A stretch of DNA of 64,000 nucleotides, taken from assembly GCA_902582875.1 (NCBI GenBank), contig CACHTV010000004.1:1-64000 (forward strand), read 5' to 3'. The first letter of the stretch is position 1; every line of letters starts with the position of its first letter. A program made the translations under genes and the position numbers. The notes under the pieces are model-generated. The model did no database searches. It saw only the letters and a list, made by a program, of their open reading frames with translations, and was not told the origin of the DNA. The DNA comes from an uncultured Pelagibacteraceae bacterium. GTDB taxonomy: Bacteria > Pseudomonadota > Alphaproteobacteria > Pelagibacterales > Pelagibacteraceae. This document shows positions 52,202-60,567 of this stretch, one piece after another.

Positions 52202-53242
52202 ATGATAAAAGTTGGCGAGCATATCACAATTGATTTTCTTGGTGTAAAGAAAGAATACCCTCCTTCTTTCTTTGAAAAAGTAATCTATAAAATTGCTAAA
52301 GCAGCTAAAGTAGAAATACTTAATGTTAGTTCTCATAAATTTGAACCCCAAGGCTTTACTTTAGTTGCACTACTTGCAGAAAGTCACTTTAGCTTTCATA
52401 CTTTTCCAGAAAGAGGTGTGGTTAGTTTTGATTTTTTTACATGTGGTAAAGTTCATCCGAAAATTGCTTTAAAAATATTAAAAAAAGAAATTCAACATGA
52501 AAGAGCTGTCACAAATAACTTTGATAGAAGTAGCGTAGGTCTTTACGATGATATTTATAGCACCCCTGGTCAGAGAAAATTTTATGTTGTGAATGATGTT
52601 CTTGAAACTTTTACATCAAAAGTAGGTCAGTTTGTTGAGATTATGAAACTTGAAGAATTTGGAAATGCTTTATTTATTGATCATGAAATTCAAGTAGCTG
52701 AAAAAGATGAAAAAATTTATAGTTCTAATTTTTTTAAATCTAGCTATGATTTAAGCAAAAAGAATTCAAACGTTGCTATTATAGGAGGAGGCGATGGTGG
52801 TGTAGCAAGAGAATGCTTGGAAAATAATGCAAACTATATAGACTGGTATGAATTGGATCCAGAGATTGTTGAGACTTGTTTTAAACATCTTCCAAAAGTT
52901 TGTTCTAAAGTTAAGAAAAGTAATAAAGTTAAAACTTTTTGGGGAGATGCTTTCGAGAGCATTAAATCAGTTGAAGACTCGAAATACGATAAAATTTTTG
53001 TAGATTTGAATGATGATCAATATTGTATTGATCTTGCAAAAAAAAACATGAAAGGTCTTAAAAGAATTCTTAAAAAAGGTGGAGTTATTACAGCCCAGGT
53101 AGGTAGTAAAGATAAAAAGCCAAAACAAGTAGAAAATTGGTGCAAGGTATTAGATAAAAGCTTTGGCAATGTAAAAGTCTCTGGTGTTCATATTCCAAGT
53201 TTTGACTGCAATTGGAACTTTGCATCTTCTGTGATGAAATAA
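52202..53242 (+). CDS. fused S-adenosylmethionine decarboxylase - spermidine synthase (SpeD-SpeE)
   Basis: 346 residues with two domains. Residues 1-120 are a class 1B AdoMet decarboxylase with the self-cleavage Glu60-Ser61 (future pyruvoyl), His66 and Cys81, matching Ser63/His68/Cys83 of the Thermotoga enzyme. Residues 125-346 are a spermidine-synthase domain with the GGGDGG motif at 195-200, the acidic YELDPEIV and the Asp of KIFVDLNDD. The one protein could make decarboxylated AdoMet and transfer its aminopropyl group, releasing MTA for the upstream mtnP. The segment after LFIDHEIQVAEKDE differs from ordinary SpeE and resembles animal spermine synthase. Seven bases after the aldolase gene. 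Confidence 0.88.
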   Translation: MIKVGEHITIDFLGVKKEYPPSFFEKVIYKIAKAAKVEILNVSSHKFEPQGFTLVALLAESHFSFHTFPERGVVSFDFFTCGKVHPKIALKILKKEIQHERAVTNNFDRSSVGLYDDIYSTPGQRKFYVVNDVLETFTSKVGQFVEIMKLEEFGNALFIDHEIQVAEKDEKIYSSNFFKSSYDLSKKNSNVAIIGGGDGGVARECLENNANYIDWYELDPEIVETCFKHLPKVCSKVKKSNKVKTFWGDAFESIKSVEDSKYDKIFVDLNDDQYCIDLAKKNMKGLKRILKKGGVITAQVGSKDKKPKQVENWCKVLDKSFGNVKVSGVHIPSFDCNWNFASSVMK

Positions 53243-53320
53243 CCTTAGATCTTGTTGACTAATTAATCTCTAGTAAATCTTTTCTTTTTATTTACAATAC
53301 TAAAAAAAAAAGGGGGATAC

Positions 53321-54175
53321 ATGAGTAAATTAAACAAAATATTTATCTCTTTTGTTACTATATTTTTTCTATTAGTTGGAAATGCGTATTCTGACAAAGT
53401 TAGAATTGGTACAGAAGGAGCTTACCCACCATGGAATGCAAAAGATTCTTCAGGTAATTTAATTGGATTTGAAGTAGATTTAGCTAAAGAGCTTTGTGCT
53501 ATTTTAAAGCATGAATGCATTATAGTGGAACAAGATTGGGATGGAATGATCCCAGCATTATTAATGAGGAAATTTGATTTAATTATGGCTGGAATGTCTA
53601 TCACTGAAGAAAGATTAAAAACAATTAATTTTTCACAGGGTTATGCTGACGAAGTAGCTTCTTTAGCAGTAATGAAAGGTTCTGATCTTGAAAATTTAAA
53701 AACAGTAGAATCTCTTAGTCTATCTAATAAGAGTTCAGCCAAAAAGACTCTAGATCAGCTAACTAAGGCTTTAGCAGGTAAAACTATTGGAGTTCAGACA
53801 GGAACAATTCACCAAAACTTTTTAGAGTCTGGTGATGTTGGAAAAGTGACTGTTAGAAAATACAAAACTCAGGATGAAGTAAATTTAGACTTAGCAGCAG
53901 GTAGAATTGATGCAGCTTTAGCTGCAGCAGTTGCTTTTACTGATTATGCAGCTAAATCTAAAAAACCTGTAGTTTTAGTTGGACCAACTTTTTCAGGAGG
54001 TGCTTTTGGTAACGGAGTTGGAATTGGAATAAGAAAAGGTGACGGTTCCAGTGCAGTTGGCAAAAGAGATACAAGACTATTGAATGAATTTAATAGAGCT
54101 ATAAACACTGCTAGAAAAAAAGGAATAATTAGCGAATTAGCTATTAAACATTTTGGCTTTGATGCCTCTATGTAG
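53321..54175 (+). CDS. polar amino-acid ABC transporter substrate-binding protein
   Basis: 284 residues with a signal peptide (IFISFVTIFFLLVGNAYS, cleavage near 24). The family-3 binding fold is clear: VRIGTEGAYPPWNAKDSSGN, LIGFEVDLAKELC, WDGMIPALLMRKFDLIMAGMSIT and the hinge GKTIGVQTGTIHQNF near 160, like the lysine/arginine/ornithine and histidine binders. The AGRIDAALAAAVA segment completes the second domain. An extra loop of about 20 residues lies near 115-140. AAAGGGGG precedes the ATG. A terminator follows directly. Confidence 0.88.
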   Translation: MSKLNKIFISFVTIFFLLVGNAYSDKVRIGTEGAYPPWNAKDSSGNLIGFEVDLAKELCAILKHECIIVEQDWDGMIPALLMRKFDLIMAGMSITEERLKTINFSQGYADEVASLAVMKGSDLENLKTVESLSLSNKSSAKKTLDQLTKALAGKTIGVQTGTIHQNFLESGDVGKVTVRKYKTQDEVNLDLAAGRIDAALAAAVAFTDYAAKSKKPVVLVGPTFSGGAFGNGVGIGIRKGDGSSAVGKRDTRLLNEFNRAINTARKKGIISELAIKHFGFDASM

Positions 54176-54190
54176 TTAATGTTTTGAAAT

Positions 54191-54219
54191 GGCGGTTATT
54201 TTATAACCGCCTTTTCTTT
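54191..54219 (+). terminator. intrinsic terminator between the binding-protein and permease genes
   Basis: GGCGGTTAT (54191-54199) pairs with ATAACCGCC (54203-54211) around a 3-base loop, followed by TTTTCTTT up to 54219. The T-run abuts the permease ATG at 54220, so there is no room for a ribosome-binding site outside the hairpin. Confidence 0.85.
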
Positions 54220-54912
54220 ATGGAACTTCTTTATTTTGGATCAAAAGGCTGGGGTGACGAATTATTTACAGCATTTTTAATGACAATAGCTGTTTCACTA
54301 ACAGCTATGTTTATTGGGATATTATTTTCAATAATTTTTACTCCAATGAAACTATCTAAAAATAAAATATTTAATTTTATCGCTAACTCTTACACTACAA
54401 TTATAAGAGGTGTTCCAGAATTATTAGTAATTTATTTATTTTTTTTTGGAGGTAGTGGAGCCGTAATGTTTGTTGCAAGTATATTCGGATACAATGAATA
54501 TATAGAAATTAATGCTTTTATCACTGGTTCTTTTGCAATCGGTATAATTTCTGGAGCTTATTCTACAGAAGTTTTTAGAGGAGCTATTCAGTCAATAGAT
54601 GTAGGACAGTTTGAAGCTAGTAAAGCTTTAGGATTTAAAAAATATATTTATTTTTTTAAAGTTATAATTCCTCAGATGTTAAGATTAGCTATACCAAATT
54701 TAAGTAATGTTTGGCAAATTACATTAAAAGACACTTCTCTTATTTCAGTTACAGGATTAGTTGAAATAATGAGACAGTCTTATATCGCAGCTGGATCTAC
54801 GAGAGATCCTTTATTTTTTTATTCTTTTGCAGCACTTTTATATTTAATCTTAACTTTTCTAAGTATGAAAATACTGAATAAATTAGAGAAAAATTATAGT
54901 AGAGGTTTTTAA
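54220..54912 (+). CDS. polar amino-acid ABC transporter permease (HisQ/ArtQ-like)
   Basis: From the ATG at 54220, 230 residues with about five helices. The permease signatures are YTTIIRGVPELLVIYLFFF near residue 60 and the EAA loop EASKALGFKKYIYFFKVIIPQML near 140. A TTG at 54184 is in frame, but its leader is made of the terminator hairpin, so it is rejected. It pairs with the next permease, whose ATG overlaps its stop by one base. Confidence 0.88.
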   Translation: MELLYFGSKGWGDELFTAFLMTIAVSLTAMFIGILFSIIFTPMKLSKNKIFNFIANSYTTIIRGVPELLVIYLFFFGGSGAVMFVASIFGYNEYIEINAFITGSFAIGIISGAYSTEVFRGAIQSIDVGQFEASKALGFKKYIYFFKVIIPQMLRLAIPNLSNVWQITLKDTSLISVTGLVEIMRQSYIAAGSTRDPLFFYSFAALLYLILTFLSMKILNKLEKNYSRGF

Positions 54913-55586
54913 TGGATCTAGATTTAATGATTAATAGTTTTCCAAAGTTATTGAATGCTACTTTTACAACTTTGAAACTTTTATCACTATCACTGATTTT
55001 TGGTTTAATAATTGGTTTAATTTTTGCTATTATGAGATTAAGCAATAATAAGTTAATAGGAAATTTTTCTTATGGTTTTTCTTATGTATTTAGAGGAACA
55101 CCTCTTTTAGTTCAAATATTTATTATTTATTTTGGATTAGGACAAATTGAATATCTAAGATCAACTTTCTTATGGACTATTTTAAAAGAACCATACTGGT
55201 GTGCTATTATAGCTTTTTCACTTAATACTGGAGCTTATACTTCTGAAATTTTAAGGTCAGCATTTCAAACAATTAAACCAGGGTTTATTGAAGCTGGAAA
55301 AAGCCTTGGAATTTCAAGTAAGGTAATATTTTATAAAATACAGATACCTATTGCTATAAAACAGTCTTTACCAGCTTATGGAAATGAAATTATTTTAATG
55401 TTAAAGGGAACTTCATTAGCTAGCACTGTTACTTTAATGGATTTAACAGGGGTAGCAAAATATATAATTTCTACCACTTTTAAGCCTATTGAGGTTTTTA
55501 TTGTTGCGGGCAGTATATATTTATTTTTGACTTTTCTTATACATAATTTTATTAAGTTTGCTGAAAAAAAAATGGGAACAAATTAA
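54912..55586 (+). CDS. polar amino-acid ABC transporter permease (HisM/ArtM-like)
   Basis: 224 residues with about five helices: a first helix near 20-42, YVFRGTPLLVQIFIIYFGLG near 57 and the EAA loop EAGKSLGISSKVIFYKIQIPIAI near 137. With the preceding permease it forms the membrane channel. The partner ATPase gene is not in this operon: the next gene, with no gap, encodes an amidase. A shared ATPase elsewhere in the genome is the likely explanation. Confidence 0.88.
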   Translation: MDLDLMINSFPKLLNATFTTLKLLSLSLIFGLIIGLIFAIMRLSNNKLIGNFSYGFSYVFRGTPLLVQIFIIYFGLGQIEYLRSTFLWTILKEPYWCAIIAFSLNTGAYTSEILRSAFQTIKPGFIEAGKSLGISSKVIFYKIQIPIAIKQSLPAYGNEIILMLKGTSLASTVTLMDLTGVAKYIISTTFKPIEVFIVAGSIYLFLTFLIHNFIKFAEKKMGTN

Positions 55587-56384
55587 ATGTTTAGAGTTTC
55601 GTGCATTCAATTAAAATCTAATAATAGCGTTCAAAGTAATTTTATTAAGACAGCAAGATTAATTAAAAAAGCTGTTAGTCAGAAAGCAGATTTTATATTA
55701 ACTCCTGAAGTTTCTTCTTTATTTTCACTAAATAAAAAACAGTTAATAAAAAAATGCACTACAATGAGTAAAGATGAATATCTAATAGGAGTTAAAAATC
55801 TAGCTAAAAAATATAAAAAATGGATATTAATAGGTTCATTAGTGATTAAAACTCCAAAGAAAAAATTAGTAAATAGATCCGTTTTAATTGACTCAAAAGG
55901 CAGAATTCATTCTTACTATGATAAAATTCATATGTTTGATGTCAATTTAAGTAAAAAAGAAAGTTATTTTGAATCTCGAACTTTTGTACCTGGGAAAAAA
56001 TATCAAATTTCTAAATTACCGTGGGGCAAATTAGGAATGTCTATTTGTTACGATTTAAGATTTCCAAACTTATATCGCCATCTAGCAAAAAAAGGTTCAT
56101 TATTTTTATCTATTCCTTCAGCATTTACAGAAACAACAGGTAGAAGGCATTGGCATTCTTTATTAAAAGCAAGAGCAATTGAAAATTTTTGTTATATTTT
56201 TGCCCCCGCACAAAGTGGAACGCATTACAATGGAAGAAAAACTTTTGGACATTCATTAATTGTATCACCTGATGGAAAAATTATTAAAGAATTGGGTAAA
56301 AAAGAAGGAGTCATAACTACTTCAATTGATCCTAAGTTAGCAGAAAAATTAAGATTAGTTATACCAAGTCTTAAATCAGATTAA
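55587..56384 (+). CDS. carbon-nitrogen hydrolase (nitrilase superfamily, Nit-like)
   Basis: 265 residues with the catalytic triad: Glu in FILTPEVSSLFS (about 43), Lys in YDKIHMFDVNL (about 113) and Cys in GMSICYDLRFPNLYR (about 155). ESRTFVPGK and KARAIENFCYIFAPAQSG are typical of the Nit1/Nit2 branch, which hydrolyses omega-amidated or deaminated glutathione and alpha-keto acid amides. It directly abuts the second permease gene, so it may process an imported amide, but repair of damaged metabolites is the better-known role. Confidence 0.87.
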   Translation: MFRVSCIQLKSNNSVQSNFIKTARLIKKAVSQKADFILTPEVSSLFSLNKKQLIKKCTTMSKDEYLIGVKNLAKKYKKWILIGSLVIKTPKKKLVNRSVLIDSKGRIHSYYDKIHMFDVNLSKKESYFESRTFVPGKKYQISKLPWGKLGMSICYDLRFPNLYRHLAKKGSLFLSIPSAFTETTGRRHWHSLLKARAIENFCYIFAPAQSGTHYNGRKTFGHSLIVSPDGKIIKELGKKEGVITTSIDPKLAEKLRLVIPSLKSD

Positions 56385-56780
56385 TTACTCGTATGATTTT
56401 ACTTCTTTAATATTTGATCCTAGAGAATTATTGATGGCTAGTTTAATTTTAGCTCTTTCATCATTAAACTTATAAACTTTTCTAGCAAGTTCAATAAATT
56501 CTTTTCCAAATTCGTTATTTTTTTCAGCAGATCTTTTAGCATCTTCAATATCCCAGAGCTTAAGATTGATATCTTTAAGACTATATTTAAATTTTAGAAT
56601 TTCAGTATTATCAGGGATAAATTTTTTTGACGTTTCTCTCAAAGATAACAGCTCTTTTTCTATCTCTATTAATTTATCTTTATTTGTTATTTTTACCTTT
56701 TTTATTTCTAAGATAGTTATTTTATCTATCAATTCACCTGCCGAGATTTCTGCCAATATTTTGCTTAATTTAGTATTCAT
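56385..56780 (-). CDS. DUF6165 protein
   Basis: 131 residues, soluble and helical with heptad-like Leu/Ile spacing. AEISAGELIDKITILEIKK near residue 10 and LKLWDIEDAKRSAEKN near 75 are the hallmarks of DUF6165, a family often found next to LPS-core glycosyltransferases and O-antigen genes; its function is unknown. Here it is divergent from a heptosyltransferase-like gene with 47 bases between starts. It is convergent with the amidase with no gap. Confidence 0.75.
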   Translation of the reverse strand: MNTKLSKILAEISAGELIDKITILEIKKVKITNKDKLIEIEKELLSLRETSKKFIPDNTEILKFKYSLKDINLKLWDIEDAKRSAEKNNEFGKEFIELARKVYKFNDERAKIKLAINNSLGSNIKEVKSYE

Positions 56781-56827
56781 ATTAATTTTTTTTGACTATA
56801 CTAGAATAAATATACGCAGATTTGATA

Positions 56828-57760
56828 ATGTCAAATATATTAATAATTAAACATGGTTCTCTTGGAGACTTGATACAAGCTAATGGTGCTATTAAAGATA
56901 TTAAAGAATTTTATCATAACAGAAAAGTTTTCTTATTAACTTCTGCTCCATATTCAATATTTATGTCAGAGTGCCCATATATTGATGGAGTGATTATTGA
57001 TAAACGATTACCTCGTTGGAATTTATTTTTTTTATATAAATTAAAAAAATTACTATCTAAATATAATTTCAGCAAAGTATTTGATCTTCAAAATTCTAGC
57101 AGAACAAGATTTTACAAAAATTTTATTTTTAAAAATTTAGAATGGTCTTCTTCATTAGACACATTAGAGTCTGGACAAAGTAAGAGAGATTTTGACAGCC
57201 ATCCTGTTTTAGACCGTATGGAGCTACAATTAAAAAAAAGCAATATACCAACAAAATATGTTAAAAATGTAGATTTAGGTTGGGCTAAAGAAGATCTTTC
57301 AAAACTTACTCAAAAATATACAAATAGAGATTATATTTTGGTTTTTCCTTTTTGTTCAAAAAAAAATCAAAATAAAAAATGGCCCTTCTTTAAAGATTTG
57401 ATATCAAGAATAAGACGAGAATATAAAAATAATTATTCTGTTCTAATTGCCCCAGGACCAGACGAAATTAAAGAAGCTAATGAATTAAACGCAAATGTTA
57501 TAACAGAAAATGGAAAATCCATTAATATCAAAATGTTAATCTCCTTAATAAGCGGAGCAAAATTTATTATCGCTAATGACACTGGCCCAGCTCATATAGC
57601 CTCCCATTTAAAAAAAAATGGATTAGTCCTTTTCGGTAGCCACACTTCTGCAAAAAAAGTTAGTATTGAAAATTCTTATTTCAAAGCACTAAGTGTTAAT
57701 AAATTAGCTGATTTAGATGTAGACACAGTCTTGAAAGAGGTAAAAGATAAATTAAATTAA
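56828..57760 (+). CDS. family 9 glycosyltransferase (heptosyltransferase-like)
   Basis: From the ATG at 56828, 310 residues. It begins SNILIIKHGSLGDLIQANG, the GT9 N-terminal motif, has FDLQNSSRTRFYKN near 86, a nucleotide-sugar region VFPFCSKKNQNKKWP near 180 and the late signature FIIANDTGPAHIASHL near 252. GT9 enzymes such as WaaC/WaaF/WaaQ build the LPS core; whether heptose is used here is unknown. A TTG two codons earlier is open but not needed. It converges with a GT4 gene (9-base overlap). Confidence 0.85.
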   Translation: MSNILIIKHGSLGDLIQANGAIKDIKEFYHNRKVFLLTSAPYSIFMSECPYIDGVIIDKRLPRWNLFFLYKLKKLLSKYNFSKVFDLQNSSRTRFYKNFIFKNLEWSSSLDTLESGQSKRDFDSHPVLDRMELQLKKSNIPTKYVKNVDLGWAKEDLSKLTQKYTNRDYILVFPFCSKKNQNKKWPFFKDLISRIRREYKNNYSVLIAPGPDEIKEANELNANVITENGKSINIKMLISLISGAKFIIANDTGPAHIASHLKKNGLVLFGSHTSAKKVSIENSYFKALSVNKLADLDVDTVLKEVKDKLN

Positions 57761-58843
57761 TTCTATATATTGTTTAACAATTTTATCCCAACTAAAATTT
57801 TTTGAAAATTCTAAAGCATTAGAACCTAATTCTTTATAATGATCATTATTAAAAGTTTTTAATAATGTTTCATAAAGAGCATTTAAGTCATTGCCATCAC
57901 ATAGATACCCAGTTTTTCCTTCGAGAACAGCATCAGATTCACCACCAAAAATTCCTGCGATTGAAGGTTTTCCGTAGGAGGCTGCTTCAATATAAGTGAT
58001 TCCAAAACCTTCTACTGATTTTTTATAAACTATTGAAGGCATTACAAAAATATTTGACTCTTCCAGTAAGCCTAACTTCTCTTGTTCCGTAGATTTATAA
58101 ATAAAACTTACCTCATTTATTAAACCTAGCTCTTTTTTTAGTTTTTCTAAGTTATTTTTTTCATCCCCATCTCCAATTGATACATATTTAAGTTTTGGAA
58201 ATTTAGGCAAAAGATTTTTTATAGTCATTAAAATATTTTTATGGCTCTTTCTTCCGTCTAGTCTTGAGATAGTAATCAATTTTGGAAAAGCATCTTTATA
58301 AATTGTTTTTGCAAATTTCTTTGATTCATTATTTACTTTAACGGGATAATTACAACCAGGATTTATAACTTTGATATTATTATCTTTGAAACCTAATTTA
58401 TTAACTAAATTTTTTGTAAACTTTGAATTTGCAATTACAAAATCTGCTTTATCTAGCGCTTTGAGCATTCTTTTATTTAAAACTGATCCAAAAGGATGAT
58501 TAATTTCTTTAGAATGTATTAAACAAAAAGTTTTTGTTTTTTTTAAAGTAGGATAGTCTATATTTTCTATACTTTTCCAGTGGTCAAAAAAAGCAGCTCT
58601 TAAATTATTATCATTTATAAATTCTTTAACAAGATTAGCTTTCCTATACTTTTTGAAAATCTTAAAACCAGAAATTCTTTGTATATTTAATTTAGAATCC
58701 TGATCGTAGACTTCTGAATTTTCAAAACTATCAGCAAAAACTTTTACTGGTCCATGGTTAAGTAGAGCAATTGACAAGCCTTCCATCAAGTTTTGAATTC
58801 CACCTATATCAGGAGGAAAGTTTCTAGTAGAAATTAAAAACAT
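57752..58843 (-). CDS. family 4 glycosyltransferase
   Basis: 363 residues of the GT-B fold: FPPDIGGIQNLMEGLSIAL at the N-terminus, ADFVIANSKFTKNLVNKLG near 134, ITISRLDGRKSHKNILMTI near 193 with the donor-binding Arg/Lys, and the E-x7-E region SVEGFGITYIEAASYGKPSIAG near 282. It transfers a nucleotide sugar to a lipid or glycan acceptor at the inner face of the membrane. Its last base touches the thioredoxin-like gene upstream (1-base overlap), and it is convergent with the GT9 gene. Confidence 0.87.
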   Translation of the reverse strand: MFLISTRNFPPDIGGIQNLMEGLSIALLNHGPVKVFADSFENSEVYDQDSKLNIQRISGFKIFKKYRKANLVKEFINDNNLRAAFFDHWKSIENIDYPTLKKTKTFCLIHSKEINHPFGSVLNKRMLKALDKADFVIANSKFTKNLVNKLGFKDNNIKVINPGCNYPVKVNNESKKFAKTIYKDAFPKLITISRLDGRKSHKNILMTIKNLLPKFPKLKYVSIGDGDEKNNLEKLKKELGLINEVSFIYKSTEQEKLGLLEESNIFVMPSIVYKKSVEGFGITYIEAASYGKPSIAGIFGGESDAVLEGKTGYLCDGNDLNALYETLLKTFNNDHYKELGSNALEFSKNFSWDKIVKQYIELI

Positions 58844-59400
58844 TAATTAAACCATTTAATATTACAGCCCATGCTTGGAATTTGTTCATCTGGACCTTTT
58901 TGGGTTTTTGCAATCTTCTTCATTGCAGTTTTTAAATCACTAACACCATCTCTTACAGGTTTTAAGTTTTTAAGCTCTCTAATTCTCCCTCTGTATTGAA
59001 GTTCTAAATTTCTGTTGTAGCCAAAAAAATCTGGCGTACATACCGCTCCATATTTTTTTGCAACTTCTTGAGTCTCATCAATTAGATAATCTAAATCACC
59101 AAATTGATTATTTTTTGCAAATTCGATCATTTTATCGAAAGAGTCCTCTGGATAATTCTTTGTATCATTTGACATAATAGCAACAGAATTTATTCCATCA
59201 TTTTTCAAATCTTTGCAATCTTCAATCAAATCTTTAATAATTGCTTTTACATAAGGGCAATGATTACAAATAAACATTATCAAGGTTCCGTTTTTGCCTT
59301 TGACCTCTTCTAAAGAGACAAATTTGTTATTTATAGACTGGAGCTTAAAATCTTCAGCTTTTTTACCGAAGTCACAGATTGGTGTTTTTGTTAAAGCCAT
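58843..59400 (-). CDS. thioredoxin-fold (AhpC/TSA-like redoxin) protein
   Basis: 185 residues, no signal peptide. The thioredoxin fold has the active-site region LIMFICNHCPYVKAI (about 40-54) with Cys-x2-Cys, and the cis-Pro segment GAVCTPDFFGYN near 118. This cytoplasmic redoxin group is widespread but its substrate is not defined; peroxiredoxin-like or thiol-disulfide roles are suggested. It is the first gene of an operon with the GT4 gene and is divergent from the gamma carbonic anhydrase gene. Confidence 0.82.
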   Translation of the reverse strand: MALTKTPICDFGKKAEDFKLQSINNKFVSLEEVKGKNGTLIMFICNHCPYVKAIIKDLIEDCKDLKNDGINSVAIMSNDTKNYPEDSFDKMIEFAKNNQFGDLDYLIDETQEVAKKYGAVCTPDFFGYNRNLELQYRGRIRELKNLKPVRDGVSDLKTAMKKIAKTQKGPDEQIPSMGCNIKWFN

Positions 59401-59441
59401 AATATATTATAAGAGTTATAAATTAATTATACAGCAATTTT

Positions 59442-59945
59442 ATGATTTATGATTTTGAAAAACACACACCTAAACTAGACCCTAATTGTTGGGTTGCTCC
59501 TAATGCAGTTGTTATTGGCAGGGTAGAATTAAAAAAAGATTCAAATATATGGTTTAACGTAACATTACGAGGTGACGTTGAGCCTATTATAGTAGGAGAG
59601 GGTTCAAACGTTCAAGATGGTAGCGTTATACACACCGATCCAGGCTGTCCAGCAACTATAGGAAAAAATGTAACCGTTGGTCATTTAGTAATGCTTCATG
59701 GATGTATTATCGAAGATGATTGTTTAATCGGAATTGGTAGTACAATATTAAATAAAGCTAAGATTGGAAAGAATTCAATCATTGGAGCAAATGCATTAGT
59801 TACAGAAAATAAAGTTATTCCTGAAAGATCTTTAGTTCTTGGAAGTCCTGGTAAAATTGTAAGACAAGTCACAGACGAAGAAATTAAAAGTATAAAAGAA
59901 AATGCTGAGCATTACGTAGCAAATTATAAGAAGTATAAGAAATAA
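59442..59945 (+). CDS. gamma-type carbonic anhydrase family protein
   Basis: 167 residues forming a left-handed beta helix with hexapeptide repeats (for example WFNVTLRGDVEPIIVGEGSN). The three zinc His residues are in SVIHTDPG (about 64), VTVGHLVML (about 81) and LHGCIIEDD (about 86). Active carbonic anhydrase or a YrdA/CaiE-type acetyltransferase-like protein are both possible; all metal ligands are kept. It has a single-gene position. Confidence 0.87.
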   Translation: MIYDFEKHTPKLDPNCWVAPNAVVIGRVELKKDSNIWFNVTLRGDVEPIIVGEGSNVQDGSVIHTDPGCPATIGKNVTVGHLVMLHGCIIEDDCLIGIGSTILNKAKIGKNSIIGANALVTENKVIPERSLVLGSPGKIVRQVTDEEIKSIKENAEHYVANYKKYKK

Positions 59946-59964
59946 TTTTATGAAAAAAATAAGT

Positions 59965-60564
59965 TTAAGGAACTAACCAATTATTCTTTTTATTTTCAAA
60001 ATCAAATATAGCTCTACGGTGACCTTTAGCAGCTAAGTATAGCCATTCAATAGATTTAATATTACATTTAATTACTGTAAAATTTTCATAACCTTTTTCA
60101 CTTTGCTCCATTGTATAATCAAAATCTTCTAATTTAGAAATCATGCCTGATGTAGGATTATCTGATATAGATCCAGGCCCGCTATCTGTAAGGTAGCAGC
60201 GCCTACTTATATGTTGAGTTTTTTTCCAGGATTCTTCAGTCACTGAATTTTTATTATTTATTTCACAAATGACTTTAATTCTTAATTGAATTTTCTCTGC
60301 TTTGTCATAAAACACCAAAGATGCATTCTTATTTTTCTTAAGAATATTTACTTTTGGAGACCTAAGGTCAGTATGAAATTGTAAGACATTTTTTTTTTTA
60401 TCTGATTTTCTTAAAACCACTATTCTTCCATCTATGTCATTTTGATCAGCACAGATGAAAACCGGTATTCTAAAAGGTGAACTTCTATTAATTACTGCAT
60501 CGTCCAACATGGACCATAACTTTTTTTGAATTTCTTCTAAATTTTCATAGTATGCTGGCTGCAT
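59965..60564 (-). CDS. pyridoxamine-phosphate-oxidase-like FMN protein
   Basis: 199 residues: VFICADQNDIDGRIVVLRKSD, FHTDLRSPKVNILKKNKNASLVFYD and ISRRCYLTDSGPGS fit the Alr4036/PNPOx-like split-barrel FMN-binding group rather than true PdxH, which would be longer and end in a substrate-binding WExW type motif. The SIEWLYLAAKGHRRAIFDF end is typical for the group. Function unknown, perhaps an oxidase or flavin reductase. It is 3 bases after the dehydrogenase gene at 60568. Confidence 0.75.
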   Translation of the reverse strand: MQPAYYENLEEIQKKLWSMLDDAVINRSSPFRIPVFICADQNDIDGRIVVLRKSDKKKNVLQFHTDLRSPKVNILKKNKNASLVFYDKAEKIQLRIKVICEINNKNSVTEESWKKTQHISRRCYLTDSGPGSISDNPTSGMISKLEDFDYTMEQSEKGYENFTVIKCNIKSIEWLYLAAKGHRRAIFDFENKKNNWLVP

Positions 60565-60567
60565 ACT

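Noticed and set aside
54184-54219. TTG start for the first amino-acid permease
   Set aside because: The leader peptide would be encoded by the intrinsic terminator hairpin itself; the ATG at 54220 gives a normal permease.
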